From Verrucomicrobiota bacterium (GTDB lineage Bacteria > Verrucomicrobiota > Kiritimatiellia > RFP12 > UBA1067): a stretch of DNA of 56,663 nt. The notes beneath the pieces were generated by a model. The model did not search any database and was not told the origin of the DNA. It was given only the letters and a program-made list of their open reading frames with translations. This document shows, piece by piece, positions 31,960 to 42,324 of the stretch (positions within the stretch are counted from its first letter, which is position 1; each line of letters opens with the position of its first letter). Location: contig JAKJGY010000006.1 in the NCBI GenBank assembly GCA_022704145.1, forward strand, positions 1 to 56,663, given 5' to 3'. The position numbers and the translations under genes were made by a program.

Positions 31960-31982
31960 GACAACGGCATCCTTTCCAAGTA

Positions 31983-33092
31983 TTATCCAGCCGCAGGACG
32001 GCTGCTGAGCTGTCCGACCCATTCGCGCAGGGCGGCGAGGGTGGCGGGCCAGCGTTTCGGGTCGGCACGAAGGTCGAGGAAGCGGTCGTAGAGCGCGAGC
32101 CAGGCGGACCAGAAGGTCTCGATGAAGAGCATCCGCTCCTCGAACTTTCCGGGGGCTTCGGTCTGCTCGCCCTTGGGCAGCTTGAGGCCGCGGAAGGCGA
32201 AGTCCGCGTCGAGCGTGGCGGAGAAGACGTCGTCGCCCTGTGCGAGCACGACTTTGGCGCGCTTGAGCTTCTTGCCGCAGAGCAGCGCGGTGCCTGCCTC
32301 CTGGCTGTTGAGCGGGGTGCCTTTGCGCAGCAGGGCCTCATGCGCGCCCTGACCTTCGCGGAAGAAGGTGACCGGGCCTTCGAGCATGAGGCCGGCCTCG
32401 CGGCCGTCGGGCAGGTGGAAGACGCCCCCCTCCTTCTCCCACACGAACCACAGCCAGGTGAAGAAGTCCATGCCGAGCGTGCTCTCGTGGGGGGGCTCCA
32501 GCGAGGTGTCGGGCGAAAAGCTCACGGGCTCGAGGTCGTTGGCGTTGACCTGCTTGCGCCGGAGGGCGGCGGTCTCGGGGGTGAGCAGGATGGGCAGGGT
32601 GCCGGCGGTCTCCTTAAAGACGGGCGAGAGGGTGTCGATCTGCTTATCCGAGAGGGCTCCGGCGACCAGCAGGTCGTTGCGGAAGTCCACGACGACGGGG
32701 ATGCTGCTGAGGGTCGGCGGCATGCCGGGCTGGAGCGACTCCAGGACGCGCTGCTTGATCTCCGCCTTGACCTTGCGCGGCAGAGAGTCGGTCGCGCGGG
32801 CGCGCAGCTCGACATCCTCCTCCATCTTGACGTAGGCGCGCAGCAGGGAGGCGGGCACCTTCTTCTCGGCTTTCATGAGCTGTGCGTGGAGGTAAGGGCC
32901 GAAGAGGCACTTCTCCTCGGTGAGCTCGCGGTCGAAGAGGTGGCGGCCGGTGACCCAGCCGGAGATCGGGTCGCGGTTCAGTGACGCGATCGCGGGTGCG
33001 GCGTTCTTCGCGAACGCGTCGATCAGGCTTGAGTCATAAGCCTGCTGGAGATAGAAGAGCCGGAAACTAACGCTGCCGCTGTCAAACGCCAT
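31983..33092 (-). CDS. rdgC: RdgC-like recombination-associated protein
   Basis: 369 residues. The resemblance to RdgC is in overall length, the N-terminal SVSFRLFYLQ start and the central LGMDFFTWLWFVWEKEGG segment, which corresponds to the LGxxFLTWLW motif of that family. In Escherichia coli RdgC forms a ring around DNA and restrains RecA. The sequence is otherwise divergent, so I call it RdgC-like. ATG 33092 has GAAAGG six bases upstream, and a promoter lies just beyond. It heads a possible four-gene transcript with a membrane protein and a two-component system, an unusual setting for rdgC. Confidence 0.7.
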   Translation of the reverse strand: MAFDSGSVSFRLFYLQQAYDSSLIDAFAKNAAPAIASLNRDPISGWVTGRHLFDRELTEEKCLFGPYLHAQLMKAEKKVPASLLRAYVKMEEDVELRARATDSLPRKVKAEIKQRVLESLQPGMPPTLSSIPVVVDFRNDLLVAGALSDKQIDTLSPVFKETAGTLPILLTPETAALRRKQVNANDLEPVSFSPDTSLEPPHESTLGMDFFTWLWFVWEKEGGVFHLPDGREAGLMLEGPVTFFREGQGAHEALLRKGTPLNSQEAGTALLCGKKLKRAKVVLAQGDDVFSATLDADFAFRGLKLPKGEQTEAPGKFEERMLFIETFWSAWLALYDRFLDLRADPKRWPATLAALREWVGQLSSRPAAG

Positions 33093-33150
33093 AAATCGCC
33101 TTTCATGCGCGGGACCGGAGAGGAGGTCCGCACCGTTTCGGATGGGAGAA

Positions 33151-33179
33151 AGAATACCTTCTGACGGCTCGGATGTCAG
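33151..33179 (-). promoter_or_regulatory. Promoter for rdgC, with overlapping inverted repeat
   Basis: Read on the minus strand, CTGACA (33179-33174) and TATTCT (33156-33151) have a 17-base spacer. The -35 box shares its CTGAC with an inverted repeat GTCAG...CTGAC, and a further GTCAG lies in the spacer, which may be an operator. Confidence 0.5.
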
Positions 33180-33200
33180 GCCGAATCTGACGGCGCCGAA

Positions 33201-33211
33201 GGGGGGGGGGG
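33201..33211 (+). repeat. Run of eleven G
   Basis: Homopolymer in the gap between rdgC and the zincin-like gene, four bases after the latter's stop. Possible slippage site with no coding effect. Confidence 0.8.
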
Positions 33212-33214
33212 CAT

Positions 33215-33586
33215 TCAGGCCAGGCCGCGCCGTTCGAGCGCGTCCTCATCGAGGCCGAGGTAGTGCCCGAGTTCGTGAAGCAGGGTGGTGCGGACCTCCT
33301 GCCGGAAGCGGGCGGGGTCGTCCTCGGCCTCGTCGCGCAGGTTCTCGACGAACAGACGGATGGCGCTGGGCGTCGGGTCGGAGGCGTCCTGGGCTTCGGC
33401 GTGGCAGGCCCCGGTGAAGAGGCCGAGCAAGGCCTCGTCGTCGCCCTCCTCAAGCTCCTCCTCGGGGCGCGGGCAGGGGTCGAGGGTGATCGCCAGGTCG
33501 CGGAGGCAGGCGCGTATCTCCGCGGGCAGGGCCGCGCAGACGGCGCGTGCCTCCTGGTCGGCGAGGGCGTACCAGTCGGTCTTCAT
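33215..33586 (-). CDS. Zincin-like metallopeptidase family protein
   Basis: 123 residues, the usual size of this small family (formerly DUF1025). The C-terminal TTLLHELGHYLGLDEDALERRG contains the HExxH zinc motif with a downstream acidic residue as possible third ligand. The acidic stretch EEELEEGDDEA lies in the middle. Family members are small, probably cytoplasmic peptidases of unknown substrate. The ATG at 33586 lies six bases after ruvB, so the two are cotranscribed. Only a weak Shine-Dalgarno is visible. Confidence 0.85.
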   Translation of the reverse strand: MKTDWYALADQEARAVCAALPAEIRACLRDLAITLDPCPRPEEELEEGDDEALLGLFTGACHAEAQDASDPTPSAIRLFVENLRDEAEDDPARFRQEVRTTLLHELGHYLGLDEDALERRGLA

Positions 33587-33592
33587 GGGGCT

Positions 33593-34621
33593 TCAGCGGA
33601 GGCTGTCGAGCGGCAGCTCGGCGGGCCGGGCGGCGGGCGTGAGGCCGAGGCGGCGGTAGCAGAGGGCGGTGGCGACGCGTCCCTTGGGCGTCCGCTCCAG
33701 GAAGCCCTCCTGGATCAGGAAGGGTTCGTAGACCTCCTCGATCGTGTCGGGCTCCTCGCCGACGGCGACGGCGACGGTGTTCAGCCCGACGGGGCCGCCG
33801 CCGAACTTATGGACGAGCGTCTCAAGGATGCGGATGTCCATCTCGTCCAGCCCCTGGGGGTCGATCTCAAGCAGCGCGAGCGCCTCTGCGGCCACCTCGC
33901 GGGTGATGCGGTTGCCGGCGCGCACCTGGGCGAAGTCGCGCACGCGACGCAGGAGGTTGTTGGCGATACGGGGCGTGCCGCGCGCGCGCGCCGCGATCTC
34001 GCGGGCGCCCTCGGGCTCGACCGCGACCTCGAGCCGGGCCGCCGAGCGTGTGACGATCTGGCAGAGGTCGGCCACGCTGTAGTAGTCGAGGCGGTTGGAG
34101 AGGCCGAAGCGTGAGCGCAGCGGCGAGGAGATCAGGCCGCTGCGGGTGGTGGCGCCGACGAGGGTGAAGCGCGGCAGCTCCAGGCGCACCGAACGCGCGT
34201 TCGGGCCCTGGTCGATCATGATGTCGATCACGAAGTCCTCCATCGCCGAATAGAGGTACTCCTCGACCGTGCGCTGCATGCGGTGGATCTCGTCGATGAA
34301 GACGATATCGCCGGGCTCCAGGCTGGTGAGCAGGCCGGCGAGGTCGCCGGGCTTGTCGATCACCGGCCCGGAGGTGGTCTTGACGTGGACGCCCATAGCC
34401 TCGCCGAGGATGAACGCCAGCGTGGTCTTGCCGAGGCCGGGCGGCCCGGAGAGCAGCACATGGTCGAGGGCCTCCTGGCGCTGGCGGGCCGCCTCCACCG
34501 CGAGCAGGAGGCGGTCGCGGACCTTCTGCTGGCCGACGAAGTCGTCGAACCGCGTGGGGCGCAGCCGGTTGTCGAACGAGGCGTTTCTCTGGTTGAGGGT
34601 CTCTGAAGGGCGCTCGTGCAT
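33593..34621 (-). CDS. ruvB: Holliday junction branch-migration helicase RuvB
   Basis: 342 residues. The AAA+ module has Walker [10 protein letters not shown] (59-67), Walker B DEIHRM, and sensor I GATTRSG. The C-terminal winged helix includes [17 protein letters not shown] and [20 protein letters not shown], which are RuvB signatures. It drives branch migration with RuvA. Neither ruvA nor ruvC is in the window. It lies between a membrane protein and the zincin-like gene on the minus strand. Confidence 0.97.
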   Translation of the reverse strand: MHERPSETLNQRNASFDNRLRPTRFDDFVGQQKVRDRLLLAVEAARQRQEALDHVLLSGPPGLGKTTLAFILGEAMGVHVKTTSGPVIDKPGDLAGLLTSLEPGDIVFIDEIHRMQRTVEEYLYSAMEDFVIDIMIDQGPNARSVRLELPRFTLVGATTRSGLISSPLRSRFGLSNRLDYYSVADLCQIVTRSAARLEVAVEPEGAREIAARARGTPRIANNLLRRVRDFAQVRAGNRITREVAAEALALLEIDPQGLDEMDIRILETLVHKFGGGPVGLNTVAVAVGEEPDTIEEVYEPFLIQEGFLERTPKGRVATALCYRRLGLTPAARPAELPLDSLR

Positions 34622-34676
34622 GGCGGGGGAGTGTAACAGAACGCGGCAGGTGAGACAATGCGCGGCCCGGGCGGGG

Positions 34677-35219
34677 CTAGCGTAGCACGACCGCGCCGAG
34701 GGCGATCAGGCCGAGGCCGAGGGCGGCGTTCAGCGCGCCTGACAGCCGGAAGAGGGCGGGGCGCTCCGTGAGCCAGACGACCGCCTGCCGCAGGCGCCAG
34801 GGGTAGAGGAGCAGCGCCATGCCCTTGACGATACAGACGTAGGCGAGCGTCACCAGCACGAGGCGCCAGGCCGAAGGGTGGACGCGCGCCGCGTGCAGCA
34901 GCTCGTAAGGGAAAAGCACCAGCAGGCCGCCCAGCGCGCGGCACGGCAGGAGGTTGTCGAGCCAGAACCAGGTGAGCGGGATGCAGGCCAGGACCAGAAG
35001 GGGGATGAACTTCTGGTAGGGCATCAGGATGTCCAGCCCCATATTCCAGAGGGCGAGACCGGCCCACAGCCAGGCCAGCGTGCTCAGGACGTAGCCGGTG
35101 GGGGCGTGGCGGGGAAAGGCTCTGGCGAGGCGCGCCAGCGGGGCGGGCGCCAGCGCGACGGACGCGCCGGCCAGCAGGCCGAGCAGGCCCAACAGGTAGC
35201 ACCAGCAATGAAGCGGCAT
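34677..35219 (-). CDS. Polytopic membrane protein of unknown function
   Basis: 180 residues, mostly hydrophobic, with about five or six membrane segments (from [15 protein letters not shown] at the N-terminus to [13 protein letters not shown] at the C-terminus). A charged stretch, [14 protein letters not shown], lies between helices. I cannot assign a family. Start ATG 35219 has GGAG eight bases upstream. It is 55 bases ahead of ruvB on the same strand, so it may be the first gene of that unit. It diverges from gatC. Confidence 0.75.
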   Translation of the reverse strand: MPLHCWCYLLGLLGLLAGASVALAPAPLARLARAFPRHAPTGYVLSTLAWLWAGLALWNMGLDILMPYQKFIPLLVLACIPLTWFWLDNLLPCRALGGLLVLFPYELLHAARVHPSAWRLVLVTLAYVCIVKGMALLLYPWRLRQAVVWLTERPALFRLSGALNAALGLGLIALGAVVLR

Positions 35220-35343
35220 TTCAAGAACTCCGATCCGTTAAGTCCAACGCGCCCATTTAATCATAAGGTGGTGCCGAAAGGAAAGGGCGGAATCACCGGA
35301 AGGGCGCGGCGGCCTGGCGGCCTGCGGGGCGTCCAGTTTAGCA

Positions 35344-35376
35344 TTGTCTCAGGGGCATCGGAGGAGTAAGCTACTC
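35344..35376 (+). promoter_or_regulatory. Possible gatC promoter with palindrome
   Basis: TTGTCT (35344-35349) and TAAGCT (35367-35372) are 17 bases apart, a weak match. The palindrome GAGTA (35364-35368), AGC, TACTC (35372-35376) overlaps the -10 box. The rest of the 207-base divergent gap shows no gene. Confidence 0.35.
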
Positions 35377-35426
35377 TACCTTTTTGATATCAGGCTTTTC
35401 CGACCCGTCGGTAGAAGGAGTATCGG

Positions 35427-35717
35427 GTGAGTGACACCATCGATGTGGCCTATGTGGCTGAGTTAGCGCGGCTGGAGCTGACGCCGGACGAGCACCGGCT
35501 TTTCCAGCAGCAGTTGGAGCTGATTGTCCGGTATGTGGACAAGATCGGCGAGCTGGACGTGTCGGGGATCGAGCCGACGATGCACGGGCAGGCGGTGGTC
35601 AACGTGTTCCGCGAGGATGTGGTGCTGCCCTCGTGCGACCGTGAGCGGGTGCTGGGAAACGCGCCGGAGCGTAACGGGTATGAGTTCCGGCTGCCCAAGA
35701 TTGTTGAGGACGCCTAG
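35427..35717 (+). CDS. gatC: Asp/Glu-tRNA amidotransferase subunit GatC
   Basis: 96 residues. The pattern DVAYVAELARLELTPDE at the N-terminus and LDVSGIEPTMHGQAVVNVFREDVV in the middle are typical of GatC, the small linker that holds GatA and GatB together. The complex amidates misacylated Glu-tRNA(Gln) or Asp-tRNA(Asn). Start is GTG 35427 with AAGGAG about eight bases upstream. gatA begins 23 bases later. Confidence 0.95.
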   Translation: MSDTIDVAYVAELARLELTPDEHRLFQQQLELIVRYVDKIGELDVSGIEPTMHGQAVVNVFREDVVLPSCDRERVLGNAPERNGYEFRLPKIVEDA

Positions 35718-35740
35718 ACCTTGGCGGGGAGGCTTCGGGT

Positions 35741-37189
35741 TTGCGGGATATGGATATCGCGACACTGACAGTGAAAGAGGCGGCCCGGGGGCTGCGGGCC
35801 AAGGACTACTCCTCGGTCGAGCTGACGCAGGCGGTCCTGGCGGCGATCCGAGAGCGGGACGGCGCCTTGAACGCCTACCTGAGCGTCGACGCCGAAGGCG
35901 CCTTGCGGCAGGCGGCGGACGCGGACGCGGCGCGGGCGTCGGGGCGCGAGGGCGACCTGCTGGGCGTGCCGATCGCGGTTAAGGATCTGATCAACGTGGA
36001 CGGGCAGCCGTGTACCTGCGCCTCGAAGATCCTGCGGGGGTATACGGCGTGTTACGACGCGACAGTATCCGCGCGCCTGCGGCAGGCGGGTGCGGTGTTT
36101 GCGGGGCGGACGAACATGGACGAGTTCGCGATGGGCTCGTCGACGGAGGCGTCCGCGTTCCGGACGACGCGGAACCCGCACGACGGGACACGCGTGCCGG
36201 GAGGGTCGAGCGGCGGTTCGGCGGCGGCCGTGGCCGGGGGCGAGGCGCTCGCCGCGTTGGGGACGGACACGGGCGGCTCGATCCGTCAGCCGGCCTCGTT
36301 CTGCGGCTGTGTGGGGCTGAAGCCCTCATACGGGCGGGTGTCGCGCTATGGGGTGACGGCGTATGCGTCGTCGCTGGACCAGGTGGGTCCGATGACCAAG
36401 ACGGTCGAGGACGCCGCGACGGTCCTGAGCTGTCTGGCGGGGCGCGATCCGCGCGACGGCACGACGCCGGACGTGCCGGTGCCGGATTACGGGGCGGCGT
36501 TGCGGGGCGGTCTGAAGGGCCTGCGCATCGGGCTGCCCAAGGAGTATTACATCGCGGGGACAGATCCTGCGGTGATGGCGTGTGTGCGGGGGGCGGTGGA
36601 GGCGTGTGCTGCGGCGGGCGCGGAGGTGGTGGAGGTGAGCCTGCCGCATACCGAGTATGCGATCGCCGTCTATTATATTGTCGCGACGGCGGAGGCGTCG
36701 GCCAACCTGGCGCGGTTTGACGGCGTGCGGTATGGACATCGGACGGCCAACCCGGAGTCGGTCTTTGGACTTTACGCCAAGAGTCGGGCGGAGGGGTTCG
36801 GAACCGAGGTGAAACGCCGCATCATCCTAGGCACCTACGTGCTCAGCAGCGGTTATTATGATGCCTATTACGGGCGGGCGCAGAAGGTGCGGACCCTCAT
36901 CCGACGTGACTATGAGGCGGCGTTTCGATCCTGCGACGTGCTCATGACCCCGGTTGCGCCGACGGCCGCCTATCGGATCGGCGAGGCGTGCGACGATCCG
37001 CTCAAGATGTATCTGGGCGACATTTTCACGGTGCCCGCCAACCTGGCCGGGCTCTGTGGGCTCTCTGTCCCGTGCGGTAAGACGCCCGAAGGCCTGCCGG
37101 TCGGGCTCCAGGTCCTGGGCCCGGCGTTCGGCGAGTGCGCCGTGCTGCGTGCGGGGCAGGGGGTCGAGGAGTTGGTTGGCGCAGAATGA
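35741..37189 (+). CDS. gatA: Asp/Glu-tRNA amidotransferase subunit GatA
   Basis: 482 residues, an amidase-signature enzyme that releases ammonia from glutamine. The catalytic Lys lies in VPIAVKDLINVDG, the cis-Ser in GTDTGGSIRQPASF and the nucleophile region in GGSSGGSAAAVAGG; all are intact. A TTG start at 35741 has GGGGAGG (35726-35732) eight bases upstream; ATG 35750 would remove three residues but has no well-spaced site. The stop overlaps the start of a DNA methyltransferase gene as ATGA, and gatB comes only after the two inserted genes. Confidence 0.95.
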   Translation: MRDMDIATLTVKEAARGLRAKDYSSVELTQAVLAAIRERDGALNAYLSVDAEGALRQAADADAARASGREGDLLGVPIAVKDLINVDGQPCTCASKILRGYTACYDATVSARLRQAGAVFAGRTNMDEFAMGSSTEASAFRTTRNPHDGTRVPGGSSGGSAAAVAGGEALAALGTDTGGSIRQPASFCGCVGLKPSYGRVSRYGVTAYASSLDQVGPMTKTVEDAATVLSCLAGRDPRDGTTPDVPVPDYGAALRGGLKGLRIGLPKEYYIAGTDPAVMACVRGAVEACAAAGAEVVEVSLPHTEYAIAVYYIVATAEASANLARFDGVRYGHRTANPESVFGLYAKSRAEGFGTEVKRRIILGTYVLSSGYYDAYYGRAQKVRTLIRRDYEAAFRSCDVLMTPVAPTAAYRIGEACDDPLKMYLGDIFTVPANLAGLCGLSVPCGKTPEGLPVGLQVLGPAFGECAVLRAGQGVEELVGAE

Positions 37190-38229
37190 CAGAAGGCATG
37201 ACAAAGATACCGGTTCCCTTGGAGAACTCGTTTTTCGGCGGGCGGGCTACCGTGCGCCTGGGTGATGCCCTGCATGCGTATCCTTCTTGGGAGATGCCGA
37301 CGGTCATCATCGCCGACGGGCCTTATGGGTTGGGCAGCTTTCCCGGTGATCCTTTTTCTCCTGACGGGTTGGCTGCGTGGTATGAGCCTCATGCCAAAGC
37401 TTGGTATGATTTTGCGTTGCCGTGCGCCACGCTGTGGTTTTGGAATTCCGAGCAGGGTTGGGCCAATTGTCATTCGACGCTTGAGGCTTGCGGGTGGGAG
37501 TTCAGGAATTGCCATATTTGGGACAAGGGCATGGCGCATGTCGCCGGGAACTGTAATACGAGGACGATCCGCAAATATCCGGTCGTGACCGAGGTCTGTG
37601 TGCAGTACACGCGGAAGAACCGGCTGGTGTCGGGCGGGAAAACGCTCCCGTTGCGGGAATGGTTGCGCGGCGAGTGGGTGCGCAGCGGGTTGCCCTTGTC
37701 GATGACCAATCAGGCGTGCGGAGTTAAGAATGCTGCGACCCGAAAATACTTCACATCCGACCATCTCTGGTATTTTCCTCCGCCGGAGGCGTTTGCCCAG
37801 TTGGCGGCCTTCGCCAATACGCACGGGCATGCGGGGGGGAGGCCTTATTTTTCGTTGAATGGGGAACGGCCCATGACAGCGGACGAGTGGGGCAGGATGA
37901 GGTCAAAGTTCAGATGTGAAGTCGGGGTCTCGAATGTCTGGAGAGAGCCCGCCGTACGAGGACACGAACGGCTGAAAGTCGGGGGCGGGTGTGTCCATAT
38001 GAATCAGAAGCCGCTTGTCTTGTTGGAGCGTATCCTGCGGGCCTCGTCCGATGTAAACGATGTCGTTTGGGAGCCCTTTGGCGGATTGTGTTCCGCTACG
38101 CTCGCGGCCAGACGTTTGAGGCGCAAGGCGTTTGCCGCCGAGATCAATCCCGTGTATTATAAAGCTGCTGTGGAAAGGTTGAGGAACGAAGAGGATGAGA
38201 ACCGCCTCCTCGAGAACGCCTATGGTTAA
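37186..38229 (+). CDS. Beta-class DNA methyltransferase inside the gat operon
   Basis: 347 residues. Motif IV is DGPYG (44-48), a variant of the (D/N)PP(Y/W) active site, near the N-terminus. The C-terminal part has HMNQKPLVLLERIL (motif X type) and WEPFGGLCSATLAARRL (296 onward, motif I type), then AAEINPVYY. This order, IV before X and I, is the beta class of N6-adenine or N4-cytosine methyltransferases. The region between (about 100-250) should be target recognition. The variant Gly in motif IV is odd but the Asp, Pro and Tyr are kept. ATG 37186 overlaps the gatA stop as ATGA; ATG 37198, with AGAAGG before it, is an alternative. Base composition is less GC-rich than the gat genes. It is paired with a nuclease-like gene. 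Confidence 0.87.
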   Translation: MTEGMTKIPVPLENSFFGGRATVRLGDALHAYPSWEMPTVIIADGPYGLGSFPGDPFSPDGLAAWYEPHAKAWYDFALPCATLWFWNSEQGWANCHSTLEACGWEFRNCHIWDKGMAHVAGNCNTRTIRKYPVVTEVCVQYTRKNRLVSGGKTLPLREWLRGEWVRSGLPLSMTNQACGVKNAATRKYFTSDHLWYFPPPEAFAQLAAFANTHGHAGGRPYFSLNGERPMTADEWGRMRSKFRCEVGVSNVWREPAVRGHERLKVGGGCVHMNQKPLVLLERILRASSDVNDVVWEPFGGLCSATLAARRLRRKAFAAEINPVYYKAAVERLRNEEDENRLLENAYG

Positions 38230-39127
38230 GCCCGTCCAGAAGAATCCGGATAGCACGTGGGAACATGTTGATCTTTGGCGTCGGGTCAAGGATGCGCTCA
38301 ACGCGCTCCCCATTCATTTCAGGAGTGACACCTTTATTGAGGGTATCAACGCGACGGACATTTTTACCCTTAACTCGGCATTGGGTGCGACGATCGAGAA
38401 TCAGGTCGTTGAAACGCTGAACCAGATGCGCAGCGTATGGGATGCCGACAACCGTTATCAGACCTGCGTTTTTGTCCGTCAGCCGCAGAGTTTTCCGGAT
38501 GTCGTTCTTCGGGATATGTCGAACATGGCCGTGCCGCCGATTATGGGCATCGAGTTGAAGGGGTGGTATCTGATTGCAAAAGAAGGCGAACCCAGCCTGC
38601 GATTCACGCAGACGGCAGATGCCTGTGCAGAGGCCGATTTGATTATGGTTGTCCCGTGGGTTCTGGGCAACGTGATTTCTGGACGCCCGAAGATCTATTC
38701 GCCATTTATCGAATCGGCAAGGTATGTCGCGAGGTACAGGAATTATCATTGGCAGTGTTTGCGTGATGCGAAGACCGATTCGGCCATCCGTGTTCCAGGA
38801 GGGATCAAGCCGTATCCGTCCAAGGCAGATGCCAGCACAGACACGCCTGCCTCGGATAAGGGCGGTAATTTCGGGCGTATCGCGAGGACGGGCATCATGG
38901 ACGCATACATGTCGCGAATCAAGGCGATGCCCTTGTGCGGGATCAAGGCTTTGTACTGGTTGGATTTTTTTAAGATATTCCATCAGGATGCGACGGAAGA
39001 GGAAATGTCTGTAGCCTTCGGTAAATTGCGTTCACGGGTAGAGGCAGAGGCGCTGGTGTCGTCAAGGCTAAACAAAGAGGATATTTTGTTGGTGTTGAGC
39101 ACATTGGAAAGGTCTTGGTTCGCATGA
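38222..39127 (+). CDS. PD-(D/E)XK restriction-endonuclease-like protein inside the gat operon
   Basis: 301 residues. A PD-(D/E)XK nuclease core is visible: P92-D93 in SFPDVVLRD and E111-x-K113 in GIELKGWYLIAKEGEP, followed by a hydrophobic strand (ADLIMVVPWVL). This order and spacing fit type II restriction enzymes. No other domain is recognised. ATG 38222 overlaps the end of the methyltransferase by eight bases; an ATG at 38195 is possible. Its stop overlaps the gatB start as ATGA (39124-39127). DNA is less GC-rich than neighbours, as for the methyltransferase. I infer that it cuts DNA left unmethylated by its neighbour; recognition sequence is unknown. Confidence 0.8.
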   Translation: MVKPVQKNPDSTWEHVDLWRRVKDALNALPIHFRSDTFIEGINATDIFTLNSALGATIENQVVETLNQMRSVWDADNRYQTCVFVRQPQSFPDVVLRDMSNMAVPPIMGIELKGWYLIAKEGEPSLRFTQTADACAEADLIMVVPWVLGNVISGRPKIYSPFIESARYVARYRNYHWQCLRDAKTDSAIRVPGGIKPYPSKADASTDTPASDKGGNFGRIARTGIMDAYMSRIKAMPLCGIKALYWLDFFKIFHQDATEEEMSVAFGKLRSRVEAEALVSSRLNKEDILLVLSTLERSWFA

Positions 39128-40563
39128 CGGGCTATCTGATAACCATCGGGCTCGAGACGCACGTGCAGCTCAGGACGGCCACCAAGATGTTCTGTGGCTG
39201 TAGTTTGGCATTCGGGGCCGAGCCGAACACCAACGTCTGTCCGGTCTGTCTGGGCTATCCGGGCGCGCTGCCGGTGATGAACCGCGAGGCGGTACGGCTG
39301 ACGGTGGTGTCGGGCCTGATGCTGGGCTGCGAGATCAGCCGTCGCAGCACGTTTGACCGCAAGAACTACTTTTACCCGGACATGTCGAAGGACTATCAGA
39401 TCTCGCAGAACGGTTCGCCGCTGTGTGTGGGCGGCAGCGTGCGGATCGAGACGGCGGCAGGGGCCAAGCGTGTGCGGATCAACCATATCCACCTGGAGGA
39501 GGATGCGGCCAAGATCAACCATTACGCCCGCTTCAGCGGGGTGGACTTCAACCGCTGCGGCACACCGCTGATGGAGATCGTCTCCGAACCTGACCTCGCT
39601 TCGCCGGATGAGGCGATGGCCTATCTTCAGGCGCTGAAGCAGATCCTGCTGTATGCCGGGGTGAGCGACTGCAACCTGGAGGAGGGCAACCTGCGCTCGG
39701 ACGTGAACGTCAGCGTGCGGCCGATCGGGCAGGAGCGCCTGGGCACGAAGGTGGAAATCAAGAACATGAACACCTTCAAGGGGATTTATGCGGCGCTGGA
39801 GTACGAGATCGCGCGGCAGCTCGCGACGGTGACGCGCGGCGGCCTGATCGTGCAGGAGACGCGCCGCTGGGATCCGGAGCTGGGCGAGACTCAGCCGATG
39901 CGCAGCAAGGAGAACGCCCACGATTACCGGTATTTTCCTGAGCCTGACCTGGTGCCTGTCGAGCTGGAGGAGGCGCAGGTCGAGGCGTGGCGCGCCGCGC
40001 TGCCGGAGCTGCCTGCCGTGCGCCGGGGGCGCATGGCTGAGGCGTACGGGATTCCGGACTATGACGCCGCCGTGCTGGCGGACGCCAAGGAGAACGCCGA
40101 TTTCTTCGAGGCGGCGGCGCGCGCCTGCGAGCCGCGTCTGGGCAAGACGGTGTCAAATTGGTTTATGACGGAGGTCATGCGTCTGCTCTCCGAGTCAGGG
40201 CTGACGATCTCGCAGAGCGCCCTGACCCCGTCGGCCTTGGCCGAGCTGGTGACGCTGCTCGACACGCGCGTGATCAACGGGCCCACGGCCAAAGAGCTGC
40301 TGCCGGAGCTGTTCCGTGCGGGCGGCCTGCCGTCGGCCTTAGTGGCGGCGCGCGGCCTTGGGCAGGTGAGCGATGCGGACGCCCTCGCGGCGCTGGTGCA
40401 ACAGGTTCTCAGTGAAAACGGGAAGTCGGTTGCGGATTACCGGGCTGGAAAGCGCGCCGCCGCCGGATTCTTGGTCGGACAGGTGATGAAGTTGAGCAAG
40501 GGCAAGGCCGATCCGCAAGTGGTCGGCCGGTTGGTCGCTGAAAGGCTTGCCGGGGCGAGTTGA
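39124..40563 (+). CDS. gatB: Asp/Glu-tRNA amidotransferase subunit GatB
   Basis: 479 residues. The N-terminal signature GLETHVQLRTATKMFC, the zinc and tRNA-binding cradle (GCSLAFGAEPNTNVCPVCLGYPG) and NGTP-like motif region (RCGTPLMEIVSEPDL) are typical. The YqeY-like tail domain occupies about the last 150 residues (LLSESGLTISQSAL onward). The start ATG 39124 overlaps the stop of the nuclease-like gene by four bases, so gatB translation depends on ribosomes coming through the inserted pair. No promoter is seen between gatA and gatB, so loss of transcription through the island would also cut gatB expression. Confidence 0.96.
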   Translation: MTGYLITIGLETHVQLRTATKMFCGCSLAFGAEPNTNVCPVCLGYPGALPVMNREAVRLTVVSGLMLGCEISRRSTFDRKNYFYPDMSKDYQISQNGSPLCVGGSVRIETAAGAKRVRINHIHLEEDAAKINHYARFSGVDFNRCGTPLMEIVSEPDLASPDEAMAYLQALKQILLYAGVSDCNLEEGNLRSDVNVSVRPIGQERLGTKVEIKNMNTFKGIYAALEYEIARQLATVTRGGLIVQETRRWDPELGETQPMRSKENAHDYRYFPEPDLVPVELEEAQVEAWRAALPELPAVRRGRMAEAYGIPDYDAAVLADAKENADFFEAAARACEPRLGKTVSNWFMTEVMRLLSESGLTISQSALTPSALAELVTLLDTRVINGPTAKELLPELFRAGGLPSALVAARGLGQVSDADALAALVQQVLSENGKSVADYRAGKRAAAGFLVGQVMKLSKGKADPQVVGRLVAERLAGAS

Positions 40564-40632
40564 ACGATGAGAGGGGCTGCGGCCTGGCCTGCGGGCCGCA
40601 GGCGGCGGTGAACGTTTTGGAGGGGAACGACT

Positions 40633-42323
<1,691 letters not shown>

Positions 42324-42324
<1 letters not shown>

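Noticed and set aside
37100..39200. Insertion sequence or integron carrying the methyltransferase pair
   Set aside because: I found no transposase, terminal inverted repeats or target-site duplication at either edge.
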